NCBI RefSeq assembly: GCF_003019815.1
Contig: NZ_CP027773.1
Location: 5,809,298 to 5,873,297 of the forward strand
Length of the DNA: 64,000 bases
Direction of reading: 5' to 3'
Source of the DNA: Variovorax sp. PMC12
Lineage (GTDB): Bacteria > Pseudomonadota > Gammaproteobacteria > Burkholderiales > Burkholderiaceae_C
Part shown: in pieces, positions 33,709 through 41,243 of the stretch
Layout of the letters: each line of letters starts with the position of its first letter
Numbering within the stretch: the first letter of the stretch is position 1
Program-made: the position numbers and the translations under genes
Notes under the pieces: model-generated
Told to the model about the DNA's origin: nothing
What the model saw: the letters and a program-made list of their open reading frames with translations, nothing else
Databases searched by the model: none

Positions 33709-34287
33709 TCAGATCATCGGCAGGCTGGCGTGGTGTGCGTCGGGGTCTTCGTCCTTGCCGCCCTTGTCGCCGCGCACGAACTTCTGCACGCTGGCGCCCA
33801 GCGTCAGCACCTTGTCGAGCGTGCCCGGCGACAGCCGCAGCATTTCGTCGGCCCAGGTGGCGAGCTTGTTCATGAGGTCCATGGTGGAGCGGATGCGGTC
33901 CTGCGCATCGGGCGGTTCCTTCTGGAAATCGGGGCTCGAGACAAGTTCTCGGAGCACGCGGATGGTCGGGTCGAACTCGCGTTCCTTGCGCTCGCGCACC
34001 ACGGTGCGGAACAGCTCCCACACATCGACGCTGGTCTCGAAATAGTCGCGCCGGTCGCCCAGCGTGTGGGTGACGCGTACGAGGTTCCAGGCCTGCAGTT
34101 CCTTCAGGCTGTTGCTGACGTTGGAGCGCGCGACGCCCAGCGTTTCGGACAGCTCCTCGGCATGCATCGGCTTGCCGTGGGCGAAGAGCAGCGCGTGGAT
34201 TTGCGAGACGGTGCGGTTGACGCCCCACATGGACCCCATTTCGCCCCAGTGGAGGACGAACTTACGTTGAATTTCTGTGAGTTCCAT
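33709..34287 (-). CDS. GbsR/MarR-type transcriptional regulator
   Basis: 192 residues. The N-terminal half is a winged helix of the GbsR class: FVLHWGEMGSMWGVNRTVSQIHALLFAHGKPMHAEEL is its opening in conserved pieces, with LGVARSNVSNSLKELQAWNLV as recognition helix and wing, and HTLGDRRDYFETSVDVWELF following. The C-terminal part is helical and ends in a charged tail. Two matching palindromes flank the gene, so autoregulation and control of the downstream DCC operon are likely. The effector is unknown; GbsR proteins of other bacteria sense choline-type compounds. Confidence 0.88.
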   Translation of the reverse strand: MELTEIQRKFVLHWGEMGSMWGVNRTVSQIHALLFAHGKPMHAEELSETLGVARSNVSNSLKELQAWNLVRVTHTLGDRRDYFETSVDVWELFRTVVRERKEREFDPTIRVLRELVSSPDFQKEPPDAQDRIRSTMDLMNKLATWADEMLRLSPGTLDKVLTLGASVQKFVRGDKGGKDEDPDAHHASLPMI

Positions 34288-34311
34288 GGCTTGGAGTTTA
34301 GGATTTGCGAA

Positions 34312-34331
34312 ATTTCTGTCAAGAGAGAAAT
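34312..34331. promoter_or_regulatory. Second operator-like palindrome, before the GbsR-type gene
   Basis: ATTTCTGT-CAAG-AGAGAAAT, seven of eight arm positions paired, 24 bases upstream of the regulator's ATG. It is almost the same as the site at 33665-33684, differing in the spacer and one arm base. The position fits repression of the regulator's own promoter. Confidence 0.7.
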
Positions 34332-34365
34332 GTAAAAAGCGGGCAGTCGCAAGGAAACGGTGAAA

Positions 34366-34385
34366 TACTGTACAAATACACAGTA
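34366..34385. promoter_or_regulatory. LexA (SOS) box before the radical-SAM gene
   Basis: TACTGT-N8-ACAGTA, a perfect palindromic match to the LexA consensus CTGT-N8-ACAG with an AT-rich spacer (ACAAATAC). It ends 12 bases before the ATG of the SPL-type gene at 34398, overlapping the expected promoter, so LexA repression with induction on DNA damage is likely. The regulator gene on the other side starts 78 bases away. Confidence 0.85.
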
Positions 34386-34397
34386 ACGAGATTCGCC

Positions 34398-35492
34398 ATG
34401 CCCGCAGCCCACATCCCCATCCACGCCATCAAGGGCCGCGGCGCGGCTACGCAGCTTGCGCATCGCTTCTCCAAGGACGAGCGCAATGCCTTCGACGACG
34501 GCTGGGGCACGCTCGAAGACGGCGTGGCCGAGGCGCAGGAGCTGCAGCCCATCGCCACCGAGGTGCGCTTCGAAGACGTCAAGTCGGCGCTCAACGAGAA
34601 CGACTCGCCCGACATCTACTTCGACCGCTCGCTCAACCCCTACCGCGGCTGCGAACATGGTTGCATCTATTGCTTCGCCCGGCCCACGCACAGCTACCTC
34701 AACCTGTCGCCCGGCCTCGACTTCGAGACCAAGCTGATCGCCAAGCGAAACATCGCCGACATGCTGCGTACGGAACTCGGGCGCAAGAGCTACCGGCCCA
34801 GCTACATCGCCATCGGCACCGCCACCGACTGCTACCAGCCCATCGAGCGAGACTTGAGGCTCACCCGCTCGGTCATCGAACTGCTGCAGGAAGCGCGGCA
34901 TCCGTTCGCGCTGGTCACCAAGTCGAGCGCCATCGAGCGCGACCTCGACGTGATCGCGCCCATGGCCGCCGACCGTCTTGCGGCCGTGTACGTGACCGTG
35001 ACCACGCTCGACGGCGAACTCGCCCGCAAGCTGGAGCCGCGCGCCGCGGCGCCGCACCGCCGGCTGCGCACCATCCGCACGCTGACCGAGGCGGGCGTGC
35101 CGGTCGGCGTGAGCGTGGCGCCGCAGATTCCCTTCGTGACCGAAGACATGGAACAGGTGCTCGAGGCCGCATGGGAAGCCGGCGCGCGCAGCGCCTTCTA
35201 CACCGTGGTGAGGCTGCCGTGGGAGGTGGCGCCGCTCTTCAAGGAATGGCTGGCGCTGCACTATCCGCAGCGCGCCGACCGCATCATGGCGCGCATCCAC
35301 GAGATGCGCGGCGGCAAGGACTACGACGCCGACTTCGCCACGCGCATGAAGGGCTCGGGCCTGTGGGCCGACCTGATCCACCAGCGCTTCGAGAAGGCGA
35401 CCAACCGACTGGGCTACAACCGCGAGCGCATTCCGCTGGACATCACGGCGTTCCGGCCGCCTGGCGCCGCGGGGCAGGGCAGCCTGTTCTGA
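34398..35492 (+). CDS. SPL-type radical-SAM protein (PA0069 family), probably SOS-controlled
   Basis: 364 residues. The radical-SAM cluster motif CEHGCIYC (Cys85, Cys89, Cys92) sits in NPYRGCEHGCIYCFARP, with Y-x-C-F-A-R-P typical of the spore photoproduct lyase (SPL)-related group; further motifs are GTATDCYQPIERD and ALVTKSSAIERD. SPL itself repairs a thymine dimer photoproduct in spores; this non-spore branch has no proven reaction, but a nucleic-acid repair role would fit. The perfect LexA box just upstream supports a damage-response function. The start gives MPAAHIPIHAIKGRG. Confidence 0.88.
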   Translation: MPAAHIPIHAIKGRGAATQLAHRFSKDERNAFDDGWGTLEDGVAEAQELQPIATEVRFEDVKSALNENDSPDIYFDRSLNPYRGCEHGCIYCFARPTHSYLNLSPGLDFETKLIAKRNIADMLRTELGRKSYRPSYIAIGTATDCYQPIERDLRLTRSVIELLQEARHPFALVTKSSAIERDLDVIAPMAADRLAAVYVTVTTLDGELARKLEPRAAAPHRRLRTIRTLTEAGVPVGVSVAPQIPFVTEDMEQVLEAAWEAGARSAFYTVVRLPWEVAPLFKEWLALHYPQRADRIMARIHEMRGGKDYDADFATRMKGSGLWADLIHQRFEKATNRLGYNRERIPLDITAFRPPGAAGQGSLF

Positions 35493-35520
35493 ACGTCCGC
35501 GTGCCGGCTTCGCGAACCTT

Positions 35521-35985
35521 CTACACGTAGCCCAGCGGGAGCGCCGTGGTCTGCTTCAGTTCCTGCATGGCGAAGCTGGAGCTGACGTCGTGCAGGTTCG
35601 TGCCCGAGATCAGTCGCTTGTAGACGGCGTCGTAGGCGGCGATGTCCGGCACCACCACGCGCAGCAGGTAGTCCACGTCGCCGCTCATCCGGTAGAACTC
35701 GACCACTTCCGGAATGGCATGGACCGTGGCGGTGAAGCGGTCGAACCACTCCTGCGAGTGCGTGCTGGTCCGCACCGACACGAAGACCGTCACCGCCACG
35801 TTGACCTTGCGCGGGTCGAGCAGGGCCACCGAGCGCGTGATGACGCCCGCCTCCTTGAGCCGCTGGACGCGCCTCCAGCATGGCGTGGCAGACAGGCCCA
35901 CCTGCTCGGCGATGTGCGCCACCTGCAGCTCGGCGTCTTGCTGCAGGAGATCAAGAATCTTGATATCTATGGAATCCAGTTTCAT
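35521..35985 (-). CDS. Lrp/AsnC-family regulator, likely cysteine- or amino-acid-responsive
   Basis: 154 residues: N-terminal helix-turn-helix (KLDSIDIKILDLLQQDAELQ with VGLSATPCWRRVQRLKEAGVI) and C-terminal RAM ligand domain (YRMSGDVDYLLRVVVPD). The ATG at 35985 is preferred over one seven codons upstream because KLDSID is the conserved beginning. Divergent from the desulfurase fusion gene with 169 bases between starts. Lrp-type CuyR/DecR/YbaO proteins often control a divergent cysteine-degrading enzyme, so regulation of the fusion by cysteine is a good guess. Confidence 0.9.
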   Translation of the reverse strand: MKLDSIDIKILDLLQQDAELQVAHIAEQVGLSATPCWRRVQRLKEAGVITRSVALLDPRKVNVAVTVFVSVRTSTHSQEWFDRFTATVHAIPEVVEFYRMSGDVDYLLRVVVPDIAAYDAVYKRLISGTNLHDVSSSFAMQELKQTTALPLGYV

Positions 35986-36004
35986 CAAATATCCTTGATT
36001 GAGC

Positions 36005-36017
36005 ATTGGATTCCAAT
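36005..36017. promoter_or_regulatory. Palindrome ATTGGA-T-TCCAAT before the Lrp gene
   Basis: Perfect 13-bp palindrome, 19 bases upstream of the Lrp start and 137 bases before the fusion gene. Lrp-family sites are often 15-bp imperfect palindromes near their own promoters, so this is a plausible autoregulatory site. One copy only was noticed. Confidence 0.5.
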
Positions 36018-36154
36018 CTTATCGGCATAGGCAGCATAAAACGCAAGCCGCTGCTCCGCCCCGGGCGGCAGACTCTTCCGGGTGCGCGGCGCTGTCGCCC
36101 GCCACGCCCGCCAAGCCTGCAAACGCTTGCATCTCTTCTCCCGGAATCACCTGA

Positions 36155-38416
36155 ATGGACATCTACCTCGACGCCAACGCCACCACGCCCGTTCTGCCTC
36201 GTGCCCGGGCCGCGGCACTCGCAGCCATGGCCGACGACTTCGGCAACCCCAGCAGCGTCCACAGCACCGGGCTGAAGGCGCGCGCGCTGATGGATTCGGT
36301 GCGCTCCCGCGCGCGGCGCCTGCTGGGCGCTCCCACGGGCGACCTGCTGTTTCTCAGCGGCGCCACCGAAGGCATCCAGACGGCGGTGCTGTCGGCGTTG
36401 AGCGCGCTGCGCGGCCGCGAGGACGTCGACTGCGTGCTGTACGGCGCGACGGAGCACAAGGCGGTGCCGGAAGCGATCAGCCACTGGAACAAACTGCTGG
36501 GCCTGAACCTGCGCGTGCTGCCCATCCCGGTCGGTCGAGACGGCCGCCATGACCTGCATTGGCTGCGCGCGCATGCCGCACGTGCCGGTCTGGTCTGCAC
36601 CATGGCCGCCAACAACGAGACCGGCGTCGTCAGCGACCTGGACGGCATCGCCCAGGCGCTCGACGGGAGCCCGGCGCTGTGGATGGTGGACAGCGTGCAG
36701 GCGCTGGGCAAGCTCGAGCTCCGGCTCGAAGCCCTCCGCATCGACTACGCGCCGTTCTCGGGGCACAAGCTCTATGCACCGAAGGGCATCGGCCTGCTGT
36801 ACGTGCGCGCCGGCGCGCCGTTCACGCCGTTGATGGCGGGCGGCGGCCAGGAGGGCGCATTGCGCTCGGGGACCGAGAACATGTCCGGCATCGCCGCGCT
36901 CGGCACCGTGCTGGAAGCGCTCGAAGACGGCCACACCTTCCGGGACGCGCGCACGCTGGAGGCGTACCGCGACCGCATCGCCGCCGCGCTGAAGGATGCG
37001 TTCCCCGGCGTGGTGTTCAACGCGCCCTTTGAACTGAGCTTGCCGACGACCCTCAATTTCTCGGTGCCCGGCCTCGACTCGAAGCTCCTGCAGGATCTGT
37101 TCGACGCGGCCGACGTGCGGGTGAGCGGTGGCTCGGCCTGCGGCGCGTCGAAGGCGCTGCCGAGCCACGTGCTGCAAGCCATGGGGTTGCCCGCCTGGCA
37201 GGCGGCCTCGGCCGTGCGCCTGTCGTTCGGGCCGGCCAGCGACGCGGCCTTCATCGACGAAGCCTGTGAAAGGATCGGCTCCTGTGGCGCTTCGCTGCGC
37301 GCAAGCTGCCTCAATACCGGCGCCGACACCTCCCGTCCGGGCGACGCGCTCGACGGCCTGACCCGCTTCGTGGCCGGCGGTGCATGCTGCTACCTCCTGG
37401 CGGATGCCGGCAGCCGGCGCTGCGTGGTCATCGATCCGCTGCCCGAGTTGACCGGCCGCATCGCGCAGCTGCTTCGCTGCCAGGACTACACGCTGGCCGC
37501 CGTGCTCGACACGCACAGCCATGGCGATCATGTTTCCTCGGTGGGCGAATTGCGCGCCGCGCTGCCGGAACGCCTTCTCCAGCAAGGCGAGGTCGATGCG
37601 CTCGGCTGGCCCCTGGGCGCCGATGCCATCTGCCTGGGCGCGCAGACGCTGACCCGGCTGGCAACACCCGGGCACACCGCCGACTCGACCGCCTACCTGC
37701 TGCATGACGAGCAGTTGAAGATCCGCCTGGCATTCGTGGGCGACACGGTGATGCCCGGCGCGCTGGGGCGAAGCGATTTCGCGCAAAGTGCGCCGCTCGC
37801 ATTCGGCCCTTCGCTGAAGCAACTGGCGCAGGCCGCGGGCCCCGGCACGCTGCTGCTCCCGGCGCACGACTACGACGACCGCTTCGCGAGCACCCTGGCC
37901 CGCGAATGCGCGGCCCAGCCGCTGCTCGCGCAGGTGCTGTCCGGCAGCATCGACGCGGCAGGCTTCGCCTCGGCAAAGGCCGAACTCGAGAAAGACCTCG
38001 CGCTGACCGAATACCAGACCCTCGCCTGCGGTGCGCGCATCGACAACGGCTGCGCCGGCCCGGGCCACGAGATGAACGCCATGCAGGCGCAGCGGCTGCT
38101 GCTCGAGCATCCGGGCCTGGTGCTGGTGGACGTGCGCGAGCCCTACGAGCAGCGCGTGAGCGAATCGTCGCCCTTCGGTGTCGACACCCACCGCGAGGCG
38201 GTGCCGCTGTCGGGGCTTCTGAATGCGCTGCCCGGCTGGATGGCGCTGCCGGCCGGTGCGCCGATGCTCTTCTACTGCCGAAGCGGCAATCGCAGCGCGC
38301 AGGCGGCCAAGGCCCTGCGCCGCCTCGGCCATGCGCAGGCATGGAGCCTGGCGGGCGGCCTCGCGCTGTGCTCCGCTGCGGACGCCGTCGCGCAGCCGGC
38401 TGCGTCAATGCACTGA
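36155..38416 (+). CDS. Three-domain sulfur enzyme: cysteine desulfurase + persulfide-dioxygenase-like + rhodanese
   Basis: 753 residues in one uninterrupted frame. Residues 1-380: NifS/IscS-type PLP desulfurase (ATEHKA at 98-103; PLP lysine Lys205 in FSGHKLY; catalytic Cys329 in SGGSACGAS). Residues 400-600: metallo-beta-lactamase fold of ETHE1/CstB type (HSHGDH at 454-459, His507 in PGHTADS, Asp530 in FVGDTV, His571 in LLPAHDYD). Residues 640-753: rhodanese with Cys708 in FYCRSGNRSA. All key residues are present. Expected chain: cysteine sulfur to enzyme persulfide, transfer to glutathione or similar, oxidation to sulfite, rhodanese transfer. Divergent from an Lrp gene. Other possible role: detoxifying excess cysteine. 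Confidence 0.9.
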   Translation: MDIYLDANATTPVLPRARAAALAAMADDFGNPSSVHSTGLKARALMDSVRSRARRLLGAPTGDLLFLSGATEGIQTAVLSALSALRGREDVDCVLYGATEHKAVPEAISHWNKLLGLNLRVLPIPVGRDGRHDLHWLRAHAARAGLVCTMAANNETGVVSDLDGIAQALDGSPALWMVDSVQALGKLELRLEALRIDYAPFSGHKLYAPKGIGLLYVRAGAPFTPLMAGGGQEGALRSGTENMSGIAALGTVLEALEDGHTFRDARTLEAYRDRIAAALKDAFPGVVFNAPFELSLPTTLNFSVPGLDSKLLQDLFDAADVRVSGGSACGASKALPSHVLQAMGLPAWQAASAVRLSFGPASDAAFIDEACERIGSCGASLRASCLNTGADTSRPGDALDGLTRFVAGGACCYLLADAGSRRCVVIDPLPELTGRIAQLLRCQDYTLAAVLDTHSHGDHVSSVGELRAALPERLLQQGEVDALGWPLGADAICLGAQTLTRLATPGHTADSTAYLLHDEQLKIRLAFVGDTVMPGALGRSDFAQSAPLAFGPSLKQLAQAAGPGTLLLPAHDYDDRFASTLARECAAQPLLAQVLSGSIDAAGFASAKAELEKDLALTEYQTLACGARIDNGCAGPGHEMNAMQAQRLLLEHPGLVLVDVREPYEQRVSESSPFGVDTHREAVPLSGLLNALPGWMALPAGAPMLFYCRSGNRSAQAAKALRRLGHAQAWSLAGGLALCSAADAVAQPAASMH

Positions 38417-38507
38417 GCCAGGGGAGCTCGAGCGGAATCGCTCCGACAGTGACGACGTGCGTCGATCGACCAGCAAGGCACCAAGTCGCGCGAACAGAGC
38501 TTGCCGT

Positions 38508-40001
38508 TCAACCGGCCTTCGCAGTCCGGTCGATGCCGACGGCGGGGCACGACGATGCCGGGGCCTTGCCGGGCTCATCCGCGCCGCACCAGTCGCCACC
38601 CAGCGCCTTCACCAGGAACACCGCGGTCAGCAGCCGCTGCCCCCGCAGCTGCGCGGCCTGGCGTTCCACCGTCAGCAGCGACTGCTGCGCGGTGATCACG
38701 TCGAGGTAGGTCGACGCGCCGCCCTCATAACGGCTGGTGGCCATGTCGAGCACGCGGCGCGCGGCCGTGACGGCGGCCTGCGCCTGGGTCGTTGCGCTGT
38801 CGAGCGCGGCAAGCCCGGTGATGCCGTCTTCCACTTCCTGCATTGCGGTCAGCACGGTGCGGCGGTAGTTGCCCACGGTGACCTCGTAGCCGGCCTTCGC
38901 GAAATCGACGTTGGCGCGGATGCGTCCGCCGTCGAACAGCACCTGCGTGGCCGACACGCCCAGCGACCACAGCAGGCTCGGGCCATTGAACAGGGTCTCG
39001 ATCGTGCGGCTGTCCACGCCCACGGTGGGCGAGATGAAGATGCTCGGGTAGAAGGCCGCGGTGGCGACGCCGATCTGCGCGTTGGCGGCGGCCATCGCGC
39101 GCTCGGCCGAGGCCACGTCGGGCCGGCGCTGCAGGATCTCGGACGGCACGCCCAGCGGCACGGCCGGCGGCCTGATCTCGCGCAGGTCCACCGGCAGCGA
39201 GAAGCTGGGCGCCGGCGTGCCGGTGAGCGTGGCCAGCGCATGCTCGTACTGCGAACGCTGCTTCCTCAGCACGTCGACCTGCGTCAGCGTGGTCTCCAGC
39301 AGCGCCTGCTGCTGCGCCACGTCCAGGCCCGATACGGCGCCCAGGTCGTGGCGCGCCGTGACAAGCTCGAGCGCGCGGCGCTGCAGCGCGATGGAGCGGG
39401 TGAGCACGTCGAGTTCGACGTCGGTCGAGCGCAGGTTGAAGTAGCTGCTGGCCACGTCGGCGCTGAGCAGCAGCCGGGTGTTCTGCAGGTCCGCCGCCGA
39501 TTGCTCCGCCGACGCCTTGGCACCCTCTACCGTGCGCTGCACGCGGCCGGCCAGGTCGACTTCGTAGCTCGCATTGAGCGACAGCGCGAAGTCGCTCTGC
39601 ACGGTCGTCGAATTGGGCGTCGCGTAGTTGGTGAGCGGGCGGTTGGCGGAAATCCTCAGGCGCGAGGCGCGGGTGCCGAGGCCGACTTGCGGATATTGGC
39701 CGGCCGCATTGGCCGCGAGCGTGGCGCGCGCCTGCGCCAGCCGCGCATTGGCGATGGCCAGCGTGGGGCTGCCGGCCAGCGCCTGCTGCTGCAGCGCGTC
39801 GAGCTGCGGGTCGCCGAAGCGGCGCCACCATGGGCCCTTGTCGGCTGTGTCGCTCGGCGTGCTCACGCGCCAGGGCTCCTCCAGCTTCCAGCTGACCGGC
39901 AGCGGCGTGTCCGGCGTCCTGTAGTCGGGGCCGACCGCGCAGCCCGCCAGCAGCATGGCGGCGAGCAGCGCGAGCGGAGCGGCCACGCGCGGCGGCGTCA
40001 C
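38508..40001 (-). CDS. NodT-family outer-membrane efflux lipoprotein
   Basis: 497 residues of the TolC/OprM-like channel family. The signal ends in a lipobox LLAGC with Cys21, so the protein is acylated; GPDYRTPDTPLPVSW follows as is usual. Two repeated helical halves with LAQARATLAANAAGQYPQVG and LRISANRPLTNYATPN strands make the channel. Last gene of the MarR-RND operon; its start overlaps the adaptor stop by four bases. Confidence 0.93.
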   Translation of the reverse strand: MTPPRVAAPLALLAAMLLAGCAVGPDYRTPDTPLPVSWKLEEPWRVSTPSDTADKGPWWRRFGDPQLDALQQQALAGSPTLAIANARLAQARATLAANAAGQYPQVGLGTRASRLRISANRPLTNYATPNSTTVQSDFALSLNASYEVDLAGRVQRTVEGAKASAEQSAADLQNTRLLLSADVASSYFNLRSTDVELDVLTRSIALQRRALELVTARHDLGAVSGLDVAQQQALLETTLTQVDVLRKQRSQYEHALATLTGTPAPSFSLPVDLREIRPPAVPLGVPSEILQRRPDVASAERAMAAANAQIGVATAAFYPSIFISPTVGVDSRTIETLFNGPSLLWSLGVSATQVLFDGGRIRANVDFAKAGYEVTVGNYRRTVLTAMQEVEDGITGLAALDSATTQAQAAVTAARRVLDMATSRYEGGASTYLDVITAQQSLLTVERQAAQLRGQRLLTAVFLVKALGGDWCGADEPGKAPASSCPAVGIDRTAKAG

Positions 40002-41239
40002 GCCGGGGCCTTCGGTGTCGGCGCCTTCGCCGGCGGCGCTTCGGGCGCCACCGCCACCACGTCGCCTTCGGCCAGCGAGTCGGACGGGTTCAGCACCATG
40101 CGGTCGGTTTTCTCGAGGCCGTCGATCACCTCGACGTTCTCGCCGTAGTTGCGGCCCAGCGTCACGGCGCGCAGGTTGACGCGGCCCTGCGCATCGACCA
40201 CCGCGATGCGCGTGCCCTCGGCGCGGAACAGCAGCGCGTTCGACGGCACCGAGAGCGTGCGGCTCGCGGCCAGCGGCAGCGACACCTGCACATAGGCGCC
40301 CGGCAGCAGCGCGCCGTCGCTGTTGGGCAGCGACACCTCCACCTGCATCATCCGCGTGGTCGTGTCGATGGAGCCGGCGGTGCGCGCCACCTGGCCCTTG
40401 AAGGTCTGGCCGCGCAGCTCGGCCTGCGTCACTACCACGGGCTGGCCGGTCTTCACGAGCTGGGCGTAGGCCTGCGGCACGTTGATGTACACGCGCAGCG
40501 GATCGGTCTGCGCCAGCAGGAACAGCGCGCGACCGGCACCGCCGCCCGCGCCCGCGTCGATCAGGTCGCCCACGTCCACGTTGCGCCGCGTGATCACGCC
40601 CGCGAACGGCGCCACCACGCGCTTGAAGCCCTCGGTCTGCTTCAGCCGCTGCACGTTGGCGTCGGCCGCCGCCACGTTGGAGGTGGCCTGCGCCACCGCG
40701 CTGCGGCGCTCGTCCAGTTCCTGCTGCGAGACCACATCCTTCTTGCGCAGCGCTTCCCAGCGCTCGGCGGTGCTGCGCGCCAGTTCCAGGCCGGAGGCGG
40801 CCTGTGCGCGCGCGGCCACGGCCTGCGACAGCTGCTGGTCGATCTCGGGCGTCTCGAGTTCGGCGAGCAGCTCGCCCTTCTCGACGCGGCTGCCGATGTC
40901 CTTTGTCCAGCGCTTGAGGTAGCCGCTGGCGCGCGCCGAAATCGGTGACTGCACGAAGCCCTGCAGCGTGCCCGGCAGCGACAGCGTCTGGCCGGCGGTG
41001 GGCACGCGGGGCAGGGCGGTCTGCACGTACTGCTTGGCGCGTTCGGTCGTGCCCGCTTCGAGCGCGCGGGCGTTGGCGATGCGCACGAACACCGTGCGCG
41101 CCGCGCCCAGGCCCAGCAGCATGAGCACGATCAGCACCAGCCAGCGCGTGCGTCGCACGATCTGCCGGCGGCGCAGCAGCTCGCCGTCGCTCTCGCCGGT
41201 GGGATGGATGGTCAATGCCGCGTGGCGTTGCTCCGTCAT
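39998..41239 (-). CDS. RND efflux periplasmic adaptor (membrane fusion protein)
   Basis: 413 residues: cytoplasmic N-tail (1-30), one membrane anchor (LVLIVLMLLGLGAARTVF, about 32-49), a lipoyl/hairpin domain (SARASGYLKRWTKDIGSRVEKGELLAELETPEID in two halves, with a coiled-coil hairpin around 125-195), and the beta-barrel and membrane-proximal domains. A Pro/Ala-rich tail ends it. The start lies four bases after the permease stop, so the two subunits are made together. Length and order fit an MdtA-like adaptor. Confidence 0.93.
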   Translation of the reverse strand: MTEQRHAALTIHPTGESDGELLRRRQIVRRTRWLVLIVLMLLGLGAARTVFVRIANARALEAGTTERAKQYVQTALPRVPTAGQTLSLPGTLQGFVQSPISARASGYLKRWTKDIGSRVEKGELLAELETPEIDQQLSQAVAARAQAASGLELARSTAERWEALRKKDVVSQQELDERRSAVAQATSNVAAADANVQRLKQTEGFKRVVAPFAGVITRRNVDVGDLIDAGAGGGAGRALFLLAQTDPLRVYINVPQAYAQLVKTGQPVVVTQAELRGQTFKGQVARTAGSIDTTTRMMQVEVSLPNSDGALLPGAYVQVSLPLAASRTLSVPSNALLFRAEGTRIAVVDAQGRVNLRAVTLGRNYGENVEVIDGLEKTDRMVLNPSDSLAEGDVVAVAPEAPPAKAPTPKAPA

Positions 41240-41243
41240 GAAA

